Shown: positions 24,501 to 35,477 of the stretch, piece after piece
Numbering within the stretch: the stretch's first letter is position 1
How the letters are laid out: each line of letters begins with the position of its first letter
Source of the DNA: Burhinus oedicnemus
Lineage: Eukaryota; Chordata; Aves; Charadriiformes; Burhinidae
Reading direction: 5' to 3'
Assembly (NCBI GenBank): GCA_008921705.1
Contig: VFFE01008908.1
Location: 1,341,538-1,405,537, forward strand
DNA length: 64,000 nucleotides
The notes under the pieces: model-generated
The model's input: the letters and a program-made list of their open reading frames with translations, nothing else
The model's database searches: none
Told to the model about the DNA's origin: nothing
Made by a program: the position numbers and the translations under genes

Positions 24501-25319
24501 CGTTACAGTATGAATTATATTATTTTATTCAGCAACCCCAGAATGTTCTATTTTGTCTGTCACAGAGTGCCAGACAGTTCTTTAAGTACAGCCCGCATCT
24601 AAGTGCATTTGTATTATTATACAAAGGAGAAATGGCTTTTCCTTCCCCCAAAAGAACTCCATAAACTTACTGAATCCACAACACAGATTCTGAATTCTCA
24701 CAAACACAAGGAAACTTTAGCCAAAAACAAAGGAAGAGCAGCCCCAAACCCAGCAAAGCATTACAAAGACTAGAGGCACGTTCTTGTTCCGAGCAGCTCC
24801 CGTAAGCGCTTGGGTTGGGGTCATTGCTGTGAGCTCCACAACTCCTCTCCTCATCCTTCTCATGCTCCGTTGCCCCTTCATGGGCTTTTCAAAGCAGTTT
24901 CAGATTTTTAGCTTCCCATGACAGGCAGATTAAACGCTTCTTCCTGCAAACCCCACATCAGTCTGAACTGACGTCTTGGGGCTCCAATTTGTATTAGTAG
25001 CATCCTTTTCCATACAGCTTCCCCCAAAGATGTTAGCCAAGAATGGAAGTTATTCCACTTCTAATCCTGTTCCCCTCACCTGAGAAAAAAACAAGGGATC
25101 TAGTCTTAAATAGTTCAGTTGCTAAGTCACCAAACACAAATCTTCCCATGGGAGTGTGCACACCACATGGTATCAACTAAGAGAAACTCCACCTGCTCTG
25201 AGTTCTCCCTTTTCCAAAATGTGGAGTATTCACTGGGATAGTCTGGACTGCACAGAAAATTGGTTTGCTTCCCCACTACGTGAGGTTCAGCATACGAGTT
25301 TAGTATCTGTGTCTGAGGG
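21514..25319. other. Non-coding DNA, nothing recognised
   Basis: Only small unrecognised frames occur. A CA-rich tract is at about 22785-22835 and a GAA/GAAA purine tract at 24121-24155. The frame at 24419-24664 is the most protein-like in composition, but I see no family resemblance and no convincing splice sites. Confidence 0.5.
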
Positions 25320-25970
25320 CTGTACGCCTGGCATGGTGCTCAGCTACCCCAGCCTTCCAGCAGGTCGCTTGCCACAGTCCAAGTGGCCATGCACTCCTGG
25401 CACATCCCACGCGCAGCCGCCCTGTGGAATTGCCCCTCTCCCACACGTGCATCCACAAAGATGCAGCTCTGTGGAGGAGATCAGATCAAAATTGTTTTAG
25501 CCAAGAGTTGCATTTCCAGCTTAGACCTGTTTCTAAATGCTTTCTAGGAAAGTGCTGGCAACACGTTTGTGTGGTGTTCTGCCTCTGAGAATGAGGTAGT
25601 TGTAACACACCGCTGGGACTGCCGGGAAAGCCGGGCTCCAATCCTCAACGTTACACTGCGACGTACCGTGGACGCTTGCTACGGTGCTCGGCATGCTGAA
25701 AGCCACATCCAAATGAACAAACGCAAGGGGTTAGAAAGCAGCTCTGGCCCTGGGCTGCTCGGGGACCTGGTTTCCCAGTCCCGTGTGTATTGCTCTGCCT
25801 GGTGGTAAGTAGGTCTCTCCCCACGTCCCTGCCGGGCGGCCCCATCAGCACGCTGCGGTGCAGACAGCAAGGAGGAAGCCACGTTCCCGCACGCAGGCGC
25901 AGGTTTTGTCGATGAATTATCCCTTTCCCCAAATGCAAAGAAGGCCAAAAGTGCCCTGTTGTGTTACGGG
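25320..25970 (+). promoter_or_regulatory. CpG-island-like segment with a splice-donor sequence
   Basis: By hand count the core 25605-25970 carries about two dozen CpGs in roughly 365 bases, and the weaker shoulder from 25320 adds a handful more. That approaches the number expected from base composition, whereas the window as a whole is CpG-depleted. At 25804 the sequence reads GGTGGTAAGTAGG, a near-ideal vertebrate splice donor on the plus strand with GT at 25805. CpG-rich DNA containing a strong donor is the usual shape of a first exon and promoter. Open frames on both strands (25569-25808 plus, 25651-25948 minus) match nothing I know, so a non-coding transcript is as likely as a gene. Confidence 0.35.
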
Positions 25971-25999
25971 GTAATATAAATGTTAGTTTTGGACTTTGG

Positions 26000-26340
26000 T
26001 GCTTCAGTGCTCGTTTTCCAATTATATAAGGCTCAATTGTTCATAGGAGAATTCCTTGTTGACTAATTGGCAAAAACATATACACAGCTAAGTAGCACAC
26101 TGTGTCCTACTTTGATGAAATGTGCTACCATTTTATCCTAATTAGAAATACTCATTTGCTCTTTTAATTGCATACCTTTGCGTATTTACAGCAATTAATA
26201 TATTGTAAAAGTGGAACATACTAAGTTGGTCTAATATTTGCATTTTTGCTAGTTAAGTCCGCTAAGGCATCACTTCCACATTAGGCTTTAATTATGTGAG
26301 GAATGCAAAACACCTGATGCCACGCTGGAACCCAGAACCA
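26000..26340. promoter_or_regulatory. Motif-dense AT-rich block, candidate conserved enhancer
   Basis: Non-repetitive AT-rich sequence holds several classic binding words: CTAATTAG (26138-26145), a homeodomain palindrome; GTATTTAC (26182-26189), a forkhead site on the minus strand; the POU octamer ATTTGCAT (26236-26243); and GGAATG with ATGCAAAA near 26301. It lies directly downstream of the CpG-rich segment. Motif density alone does not prove function. Confidence 0.3.
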
Positions 26341-26767
26341 TTTTCTTTGGACTCCTCTACCTGGTTACCAACCAAAGCAGTGTTTTCCCCATAAAAATTG
26401 GCTGAAGGTCTGCTTCCCAAGGAATTAATGCTATAATTGCATGCATTTTTCTAACTGGGTATTATGCCCTTGAAATACTGATACAATCTTAATTACAGAA
26501 GCATGAACAATACCATTATCATGAACTGCTTTCTATTTTATGCCAATTATGCAAGTAATAAACCACATTCAGTAAAAATAACACCTTTTAGCAGTACTCA
26601 AGTCTTCTCTGTATTTTTAGCAAGTTTGGGAGCTGCTTATTTTTGCTGCCTGAAAATATCCTGCCATAATAAATATTCTAACAGTAAAATGGATAAATGG
26701 TGTATTTCTGAAACGTGCTTATTTAACAGGCTGAATTCTCAGTTGATTCTGATCTGAACCGTTCTTT

Positions 26768-26815
26768 TGGTTTCATTGAGACTATGCCAGTTTACATCAG
26801 CTGGGATCTGGCTCA
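26768..26815. repeat. Ancient amniote repeat fragment
   Basis: The words TTTCATTGAGACTATGCCAG and TTTACATCAGCTGGGATCTG resemble a short amniote repeat end in which a TCAATGG-type word precedes GTTTACACCAGCTGAGGATC. Only about 50 bases can be recognised and the family is not assigned. Confidence 0.45.
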
Positions 26816-28420
26816 CTTTACAATGTTACAGGAACTGATCGTGTTTGATCTGGAAATTCAGGACGGTCCTCTCCCCCTTAAGAATTTATTAACCACTAAA
26901 TGGAGGTAATTCATACATTTTAAAGTGTTCAGTGTACACACACACACGTAGGCATATGTAGATGTAAATCACAGATTCTATTTTAAACTGTGATTTGTGT
27001 AGCAAACCAGATAGAAGCAGGGAGCTTTTGCATTCAACAAGCTTAACACAAGAAATAATGAATTTCTTTTAATATCTTCATACGCACTCACTGCTTTCCA
27101 CAATCTTACTAAATCCACCCATGACACTCTCATGAGATGGTAACCTCAAGATTACTCACAGTCCTCATTTCAGAAAACAAAAAGGCAGCTGACATCCCTG
27201 CCTGAAACATCTGGCTTTACACCTTACTCTGGATTAGGGTTTTAACTGGTGGCTGCACCAGCGCCAGTAGAGTTCATCTGCTTGAGCTGAGTTGAAAGCC
27301 CTTTCCTTGCTACAGCCTTTATTCTTTCTGGACTCAGGAAGAATAGTCCTTAATAGAATACGACCAGCTCACAGGATTTTTGGATGATGTTCATAGCCTT
27401 AGGAAAATAAAGAGCATGGCAGGAGAAGAGAGCAAATACGGTACTACCGGCAGCAAGTTACTGAAACAGTGTTTCATGTAGACTCTCCCAGCCTACAGAT
27501 AATTGATGCTCCATGGCAGTGGCAGGGAAGTGGGGACGCGAGCAAAGGGTATCCTAAATGCTTATAGTTTTTCTAAGCATTTTGTACAGGAAAGTCATGC
27601 TGGAGCCGTCTCCTCCATGGGGCTGGACAAGGCAGGGGCCAAGGTGAAAGCTGAGCTGCATGGCAAGAGTGAGCTGAGCGGCACAGGCAGGGCTGTGCTG
27701 GCTGGACGTGGCCGAGGGATGACTGCTCCATCCATGGCAGCATGCAGAGTCAACCTTTCCAACACTTCATGACACGCATGTTGCTGGCTGTTCTGTCGAT
27801 GGCTTCAGAGGCTGCATTTAAGTTCATTTTCTGTTTATTTCACAGTAGAAAGCCAAGTCTGAGTTTCCCGTGTCTTAAACCAAAATCACTGTCAATCTCT
27901 AAAAGCTATTTCTCACCCACTTCTCTACATTACACATAGCCATAAACAGTTTAGCCATAGTAACTTCCTTAGTACTTTGGTAGAGAGCAGGATTTGAGTC
28001 GCAAATTCTTCAGCTGTTGTATTTTGCAGATAACACCCAAAATATCAGGCCTAGATGGGGCAGAAGCGAATCTTGCACCATTCCCTCCACGTGGAGAGTG
28101 TCAACCCCAACTCTGTCTTTTCAGATGCCTTTATGGCATCATATTTAAGTATGAAGTTACATTTGCATGCATTCATTCATTCAAAACTAAGCCTGACATT
28201 TGTAAAAACACATACAGCTGGTAAACGAAAGAGCTGTCTTATTCTTCATAAGTAGAAATTCCAGATTTTAATGTCACAAGTTAAAAAAAAAAAAGAAAAA
28301 ACCTGTTGGTTTGGTTTGGTTTTTTTTCATTTCACTGTAGGGAGAATTTAAAAAAAGGGGATTTACAATTTCAAACTAAACAAGCAAATTATGTTTGCAC
28401 TGCGACTTTCTTCCTTACTA
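26816..28420. other. Non-coding DNA, nothing recognised
   Basis: A 12-bp (AC)6 run is at 26936-26947. A poly-A tract and adjoining GGTTTGGTTT repeats lie at 28283-28328. The frame 27503-27772 lies in GC-richer DNA and has no recognisable domain. Confidence 0.5.
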
Positions 28421-28427
28421 ATTTCAG

Positions 28428-28490
28428 ATGTTTTCAGAGAAAAAGGGAGGAGAAGCCTACATCAAGATGAAAGAGAAATTTACCCCAATG
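28428..28490 (+). other. Exon-like 63-bp block with good splice sites
   Basis: A pyrimidine-rich tract ending TTACTAATTTCAG (to 28427) is followed by an open 63-base block. It starts with ATG, encodes 21 codons (MFSEKKGGEAYIKMKEKFTP and one more Met) and stops at a good donor, GTGAGC at 28491. The length is a multiple of three. The peptide is lysine- and glutamate-rich and not recognised. The branch-point-like TACTAAT is too close to the acceptor to serve as one. This is the best splice-bounded block in the window, but unsupported by any homology. Confidence 0.25.
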
Positions 28491-28495
28491 GTGAG

Positions 28496-29095
28496 CTTTC
28501 AAAAGCTGAGAGTACAAAGAAAACCTGATCAAAAACTTGTTACCAGAAACTGGAAGGACTGTGTGTGTCTGGGGCGGGGGAGAAATGCAATACTCACAAG
28601 CGAAGAAATTTCAGGTACAATAGAAAATGGTGCTGCATGTCCACTGGGAGATGGAATGGTTTCCTCTGAGCTCATGGGAAAATCCTGTATGGATATGTGA
28701 ATGATGGGTCATATTTTGTGTTGAAACCACACACACATTTACTGAGTTACATTCAGATATGGGTAGGGTTTAGTTTGTAAATAAACATCGGCAAATTAAA
28801 AGACAGACTTGCTGCTAGAGACTTGATCTTAAACCAGAGACAAACCCTACCAATGTGACTATGCAGGTAGCTGCATTTTTTTGATGTGAAATAGTTTGGA
28901 AGTGTAAGGCTGATTCAAAAGCAAAATTTAATTTAAAATGATGCTCTACAGGAAAGCATATATTAAACATTTGATTCTCTTGCTGTCTCATAAATTACTA
29001 AATGTTTTAAAGAAATTAGTATTTTTGTTCTCCAACAGCGACACAAAATGGATTTGTGCTGTCGGATCCCAGCATTTTTAAGTGAGCCCATTAAG
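28496..29095. other. Non-coding DNA, nothing recognised
   Basis: AT-rich sequence lies between the exon-like block and the first CR1 copy. No structure was identified. Confidence 0.5.
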
Positions 29096-29099
29096 ATCA

Positions 29100-29650
29100 G
29101 AAATGCATAGAATCATAGAGTTGTTTAGGTTGGAAAAACCTTTAAGATCATCGAGTTCAACCAGTAACCTAGCACTGCCAAGTCCACAACTAAACCATGT
29201 CCCTCAGCACCACATCTACATGACTTTTCAATACCTCCAGGGATGGGGACTCCACCACTTCCCTGGGCAGCCTGTTCCAATGCTTGACAACGCTCCTGGT
29301 GAAGAAATTTTTCCTAATATCTAATCTAAACCTCCCCTGGTGCAACTTGAGGCCACTTTCCCTTGTCCTATCACTTTGTTGCTTGGGAGAAGAGACTGAC
29401 CCCCACCTCGCTGCAACCTCCTTTCAGGCAGTTGTAGAGAGCCATAAGGCCCCCCTCAGTCTCCTTTTCTCCAGGCTAAACAACCCCAGTTCCCTCACCT
29501 GTTCCTCGCAAGACTTGTGGCCAAGACCCTTCACCAGCTTCGTTGCCCTTCTTTGCATGTGCTCCAGCAGCTCAATGTCTTGTAGTGAGGGGCCCAAAAC
29601 CAAACACAGTATTCAAGGTGCGGCCTCACCAGTGCAAATGCAGGGGGCAG
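29100..29650 (-). mobile_element. CR1: CR1 LINE retrotransposon, 5'-truncated copy A
   Basis: The plus strand begins with ATAGAATCATAGAG, then GGTTGGAAAAACCTTTAAGA and TCATCGAGTTCAACC, the reverse complement of the bird CR1 3' end. The element therefore runs right to left, with its 3' terminus near 29100. The body continues through the typical untranslated region (GGGCAGCCTGTTCCAATG, AAATTTTTCCTAATATCTAA, AGTGAGGGGCCCAAAACC) until similarity ends near 29650, a normal 5' truncation from incomplete reverse transcription. It contains no catalytic coding sequence. Open frames at 29082-29324 and 29284-29697 on the plus strand are antisense shadows. Mutations are moderate, so the copy is fairly old but much younger than the fragments at 10.7 and 32.7 kb. 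Confidence 0.93.
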
Positions 29651-32649
29651 AAGCCAGGGCAAGGAATGGTCTGAGATGCTACTGCTGGACAGCCTAGCAC
29701 AAGCTTGAACACTTTAAGTGGTTCACAAGAAATCTAGTTTCTGAGCATACATACTTCCAGCTATACGTATGCGGTGGGCAAATGGCTTCTTAGATAATCT
29801 ATACCTGTACAGAATAGGAGAGGTGGTGTGGTGCGGGTGGTACACAAGGAAAGCATACAGGATAGGGTAAATTTGTTCATTTAAATAAATATGTCCCCCT
29901 CCCCCAGGAAAACATTAATTTTTCCTCTCACAGTTCTCTGGTCTTCTGCAAAGCTCCCAGAGGTGACGTCAGACAAACCTTGTGAGCATTTTTGTAGGCA
30001 GATGCTCTCTGCAAAGCACACAAAAATGCCTAGGACTGAAGATAGCAGAGGTGTGCAAACAACCGTGGTATGTCTCCTGCAGATGGGAGATCTCTCCTTT
30101 CACGGGAGATGAGGATAGTTAAGAAAACATAATTAGAAAATACTCCTCTTTAGGGTTATGCAACAAATGCATAACAACACAATTATAGACACAATTTTGC
30201 AAATTTGGTGGAAATAGCTCTTTCATAATGTGTGATTTCCTGTTGATAAAGCATTCCTAGTGTAACTGGAAAATCCTCTCACACATCGAACAACAAGGCT
30301 ATGATTGACTGCCTGCACAGAAATGAGTCATAATGGGATTTGGCACCTCTGAGCTGGGAGGACACAGGGAGGCCAGCAATTGTTTGCATTTCTGGAGGGG
30401 TTATCCAACTTCAGAAGTGTTCAGCGGCGAGTTTCAATCAACAGCGGGAAAGTACAGCTATCTTCACTCTGAAGAAGTTTAATCTATGGCTAGGATCCAA
30501 AAAGACCAAGTGTCCTCTGAATTCAAAGGCAGCCAATCTTCATAGACTTGAGAAGAGATTATCTAGAGATTATGTTGGTAATTAACTGAGGAAATGGAAA
30601 GTTGGTCTAAACCCTGTGGATCTGTCTCAAAGTGACATTGCTCTTTTCTTTCCATAAAGGATGTGCGTTGGAGGCTGTGGCCATACTTTAAAGAGGAGCA
30701 CAGTGCAACATGGGTAAAGCAACCAGGGGAGTCTAAATACAGGTGTCTGTCTTAGCTACCTCTCTTTGTATTGTAGCGGACAAGTGGGTGGTTGACAACA
30801 GATAATTTCTTTTGTAAAATTAAAATTAAATCTAGCAATTACCCACCGATACCCAACAATCATCTTATCGCTGTTAACACGTTACTGTCATTAGTAGCAT
30901 TTATTCTACCTAGTCTTTATTATACCACTAGTTTACTGCAATTACTCCCAATTAGATGGAGACTGTGAGCACCAGCTTTCATACTCAGTAAAGCTCCTGT
31001 CACATCCCAGATGAGCCGAAGGACCCCTCTGCTGCAACCCTGTTAAATAGACAGACTTCATTTTATGTTACTCTAGAGAGCTTCTCCAAACACTTCATTC
31101 TTACAACATTATATTTTTTCCTCTTATTTGCATGGCAGTGCTTCACAGTTCTCCTAAATCTTCGATTCCTTAGTAACTATTTTTCTTTCTCATCTGATAG
31201 CAGTATGGAGTGTAACAAAAGAGTGCTGCATAGTTACAGACGTGTAGAAGCCCTCCTATTTAGCATTTAGACGGTGCAACTGAAAGAGGACCGATGTACC
31301 AGAAAGGCGGAGGGGAGGTGGACGTGAGCAGTGACAGTTGGCTGGACATAATGCCCCCTTTCATTTCTTTCACTGTGGTCCTTGCCAAAAACATTATGGC
31401 GTTTCAGGCAGACAGACAAAACGTGCCTGCTTTCCACAGGTCTGCTCTAATCACTGCATCCCACTCTACGGACATTTCTCAGGCTTCAAGTCATCGCTGT
31501 TTTGCAGAGTGAAGAACAGCTTGAGACAGCTACAACAGGGCAACAAAAGCCCCATGCACCAGGCAAATCTCCCTTTGCGGACTGCGTGTGTAAAATAGAC
31601 GCGAATGTTCATATCCCACAATTCATCTTCACATAACCCCAAACGATTACCAAATCCACAGTTCCCCCACTGTGATTTTAACCTCTTAACCCAGGATATT
31701 CATGGAAGTCTGGGAAGTTTTGGAATCGATGCTTGATCCTTTCACTCTTTCCCATATGAATTATTGTTATTTGCATTAGCGACCGCACTCTATGCCAAAT
31801 TTCCCATAGGTCTCTTTTCAAATTAGCCATCTGCAGCCATGTGAAGCTTTACATGCACATGAAGTATATGAAAGGATACCCAAAGTACTATCAAATCACA
31901 TAGGTACTTATCCATCTCTTAACATATTGTGTACACACATTGGCCATCTCAGGTAGAAGCTGTGTGATTATGAGCGGTGGAATAACTTCTGAGCAACCCA
32001 CAGACAGGATCATGCATTCCCAGCCACCGTTCTCCAGTCATCAGATTCAAGGTGGCTCTAACCACGTAATAAGAAACATCCTTCATTCTTTAACAAAAAG
32101 GTGGTGTTTTTCCATTATTTGCTCCTTAACAACAAAACATTTAAGGTCTTTACTGCCTACTGCAGAGCGTTAATTTTTAATGGGAGAAGCTACACGCTGC
32201 TTGATTTCTTCAGCAGATGAAGCAGCCAACCAATCGTGCATCACCTATAACTCCAGAACAGCAGTTTCAGCAAGGAGCCTTTACAGCTCAGAGCATCCTT
32301 GAGGGCTAAAGATGTCAAGCAGTTTAAATGCCAATGAAATCAAGAAGACACCAGGCTCAGATGTGTTAGGTAAAAAGGACAGGAAAATGGAGACCTCTAC
32401 TGAGAACAAAAAACTTTACTCTGCATTAAGAAATAAGGACTCACTTAAGACACATGTAAAACACTCACCTGGTGAAATGGGGCAAGGAATAAGCAGCACC
32501 AGTAGCAGAGTATATAGCAAATTTTATGATGAAAAATGAGTGAAAAATGAGCTGGAGGGCATATGACAGAGTCCATCTCTCCCTCTGCCCTAAGGCAGAA
32601 TTAACTGTACCTGAAGTGGTACTGACACATGCCTAGCCTCCCCTGTCCA
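29651..32649. other. Non-coding DNA; POU-type sites and a small tandem repeat
   Basis: No gene is recognised. ATTTGCAT octamers occur at 31126-31133 and 31769-31776, the second directly abutting an ATTGTT SOX-type word. An 11-bp unit, TGAAAAATGAG, is duplicated in tandem at 32530-32551. Confidence 0.5.
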
Positions 32650-32735
32650 GTTTGAGGTCTGATGATGGAGACCCTACGGTGACCTGAAGCAATTTGTTCC
32701 AAGACTTAACAAAGTTTTTTCTGGTAATTCTCCAG
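32650..32735 (-). mobile_element. Old CR1 fragment (3' untranslated region)
   Basis: The words GATGATGGAGACC, CAATTTGTTCCAAGACTTAA and AAGTTTTTTCTGGTAATTC follow, with many changes, the CR1 segment seen more clearly in copy A at 29240-29320. The orientation is the same (element on minus). The ends cannot be defined and the copy is very degenerate. Confidence 0.55.
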
Positions 32736-34440
32736 AGCACTCAGTGTCAGTGCAACAGTGCTCATTGTCAGTCTTCTAAAGCTCCCAGGCATTCATGTAA
32801 CACAGGACTTCCCACCCCTCGAAGCTAAAGCTCACTTGCTGAAATTGTTGGTTCACGCTGTTTTCAGGACTGCCTGTGCTTGGGCATCCTCCCTGTGGAC
32901 AAGGCTCTGCCTTCATGGGGCAATGGGCCCTTCTAAGAAGGAGCAGGTAGCTGCAGCCCCTGCAAGACGTACAGTGCAGAGGTATCCGCATCTCAGCAGC
33001 TCTCTGAAACAGGACAACAACCCTCAAAATGTACAAGATCACATTCAAGACATCAAGATTTCAGTGGATAATCCAAGCTACGTTGCTGCAAAGGCTCTTT
33101 TTTTTTTTTTTTTTAAAAAAAAGCAGTACTTTTTAGCAGTTTTTTCAACTTTCCAATGTGCTGTGCAGCAGGATTGAAAGTTAATATCCATTTAAGCCAT
33201 TGCCAGAATAAGGATATTTCTGCTTTTGTATCTTTAAAAATATCTTCTGGAATGAAATCATGGATGCCAAGTTTCAAGTTTGAGTGAATTTTTATAGCAA
33301 AGTTATAAATCCCTGAAAATGGAGGGTAAAATGGAGAGTGTTTAAGAAGCCTTAACTGAAACACTGCAATCAGATGTCCCTTTAATAATTATGACAGAAG
33401 TGTATCTTCCCTAAGATTATCCTATCTATGAGTACAGCATTCAGCAGTGGTGTCATTCTGCTGGTGGTCAGTATTTAAAAGCAAAGTATTCAAAATACAC
33501 TGGGGAGTGTCTAAGACCTAGCCATAGCACGATGGTTCTTCTGCAGGCAAAAATATGATAAAACACAAGCGGGGCTAGCAAATTTTCCACTAGTCCACTT
33601 CCATGCCACTGTGGTTGCTGTGAATTTAGCACTGCCTTGGGGGACGAATCTTTTCCTGTCATTAACTGTGTGTTAGATGCTCTAGACAAGCATGCGTGGG
33701 CTGGGCTCCTGCAGCCTCCGTGCTCTGGCACAGTCCTGAGAAGCACTGCTGATGGTGCCCCCACCCAGTGAGCATCTCTCTGGTCCTACCATGGAGACCT
33801 CAGGGTCTAATCAAGTTGATGTTACAGTGAGAGAAGAGGGTACTGACACTGGTATTAAGCAGGTAAGCTTTGAGTAGCGCCCTGGGAGGAGAAGGGGAGT
33901 TTAGCCTTATCATATGCAGTTTAATCTCTTTTAAATGACACTCCTGCCTAGAGGAAATGGGATGTGCCAATACAAAATCATGAAAGACGTGTTTTGTAAT
34001 TTCACATGCTGACTTCAGGAGTATTTATGGTTGGCTTCAGTCCACTTTTGACCCAGAATTTACAGTGATGTAAGTTAATTTTGTAATGACATCATCACGC
34101 TCGTGCACTCGTGTGAATTCCTGCACTTCAAAGGTAAGCAGCAACAAAACATGTTTTGATGATCTGAAGCAGTGAAAAAGGACAGCAGCGCAGGTACCGA
34201 TAAAGGGCTGTAGCCCAGGTCAGCCCTTGTGGGAAGTCATAATTTGGTAGCTAAACAAAGGCAGCAATACATTTGCTCCTAACTGGCATGTGGCTCTTTG
34301 CTGCTACTCCACCTACAGTTACTTCAAACACTGGTTGTTCTTCAAGATGCCTAGAAAAACCATCAGATGCTACTCAACAACTATTGAACAGAGGTATTAG
34401 TTTGCTACCCCTATAATGTACTAAGAAATCTTCCCTGCAG
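32736..34440. other. Non-coding DNA with a T17A8 tract
   Basis: A run of 17 T followed directly by 8 A occupies 33098-33122 and forms a self-complementary block. It inserts a phenylalanine/lysine run into the plus-strand frame 32758-33177, which is otherwise unrecognised. No gene is supported. Confidence 0.5.
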
Positions 34441-34441
34441 T

Positions 34442-34529
34442 GGGATTTTTTTTTTTTTTTTTTTTTTNNNNNNNNNNNNNNNNNNNNAAAAAAAAAAAAT
34501 CCCTTAAAAAAAAAAAAAAAAAAAAAAAA
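34442..34529. other. Assembly gap (20 N) flanked by inverted homopolymers
   Basis: The order is GGGA, 22 T, 20 N (34468-34487), 12 A, TCCCTT and then 24 A. GGGA plus 12 T on the left is the exact reverse complement of 12 A plus TCCC on the right, giving 16-base complementary arms around the gap. Twenty N is probably a placeholder of unknown true length. The place may hide a larger foldback or be a collapsed homopolymer artefact. Confidence 0.9.
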
Positions 34530-34992
34530 GAGATAACTACAAAAATCATCCTAAACTATGAAAAAACATAATTCCCTGTACTCGCCAGTAAGAGTTTCCA
34601 GAAAAAAATAAAAACTCCATCTAAGCATGGCTGAAATTGCTGCCCTGGGGAAAATTCTTGCACATTCTTTTCCCTCCAGCAGACAGGCAGTGACAGCAAC
34701 ATTATGGTCCTTCAGGAGAGCCTTCAGGGATACACCAGAGAAAACTTCCAATTTTCTTTTCCACATTAATTTGCATTAAGCTGACATGTTTCACAATGGG
34801 CATTTTCAGATTTGGGAAGAAAGATATTTTCCTTTGGAAAGTCGTTTGCCTGAAAATTCTTACTACCTCAACTATTTCAGATTCCTCCTTTATCTTTATT
34901 ACTGCTGCTTTTTGAAATGCAGGTGTGAGAAGACACTTATGACATCTCTGCAGGCGCACAGCTTTTACTATGATTACCTTCCTATGCAATAT
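34530..34992. other. Non-coding DNA between gap and CR1 copy B
   Basis: Overlapping frames on both strands (34551-34766 and 34702-34989 minus; 34786-35322 plus) have no recognisable product. The plus frame runs on into antisense CR1. Confidence 0.5.
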
Positions 34993-35076
34993 AATACAGA
35001 ATTAGAATTGACTAGGTTGGAAGGGGCCTTTAAGATCATCGAGTCCAACCAGCAACCTAACACTGCCTCAGCCCAT

Positions 35077-35477
35077 CGATCCAGCCTGTCCAGATCCCTC
35101 TGTAGAGCCTTACTACCCTCAAGCAGATCAACACTCCCACCCAACTTGGTGTCATCTGCAAACTTACTGGAGGTGCACTCCATCCCCTCCAATACTGAGC
35201 CCTGGGGAGCACCACTTGTGACCGGCCGCCAACCGGATTTAGCTCCATTCACTGCCACATTTTGGGCCTGGCCCTCCAGCCAGTTTTTTACCCAGCAAAG
35301 AGCATGCCCATCCAAGCCGTGAGGAGCCAGTGTCTCCAGGAGAATGTTGTGGGAACTCATGTCAAAGGCTTTACTAAAGTCCAGGTAAACAACATTCACA
35401 GCCTTCACCTCATCCACTAAGCTCTTCACCTTGTCATAGAAGGAGATCAGGTTTGTCAAACAGGACCTGCCTTTCAT
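35077..35477 (-). pseudogene. CR1 ORF2 reverse transcriptase fragment, catalytic part
   Basis: Reading leftwards from 35477, this frame shows the palm core of a non-LTR reverse transcriptase. YLDFSKAFD (motif A with the first catalytic Asp) is at 35361-35387, SGAPQGSVL (motif B) at 35190-35216 and FADD (motif C with the two further Asp) at 35151-35162. GSVL is followed at once by EGMEC, so the hydrophobic stretch CR1 proteins normally carry between motifs B and C is missing. The deletion is in frame, probably about 40 bases. RLDRWAE at the left end is cut at 35068, removing the thumb. All three aspartates survive, but the enzyme is broken at both ends and out of frame with its N-terminal half. 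Confidence 0.88.

Noticed and set aside
29082..29697. Plus-strand open frames of 80 and 137 codons
   Set aside because: They are antisense readings of the CR1 3' untranslated region of copy A.
32758..33177. 139-codon plus-strand frame
   Set aside because: It includes a translated T17A8 tract and has no family resemblance.
34786..34985. Endogenous retrovirus remnant
   Set aside because: No long terminal repeat, primer-binding site or retroviral polymerase motif could be found here or elsewhere in the window; all reverse-transcriptase sequence is of the non-LTR CR1 type.
34786..35322. 178-codon plus-strand frame
   Set aside because: Its second half is antisense CR1 copy B and the first half resembles nothing, so no gene is supported.
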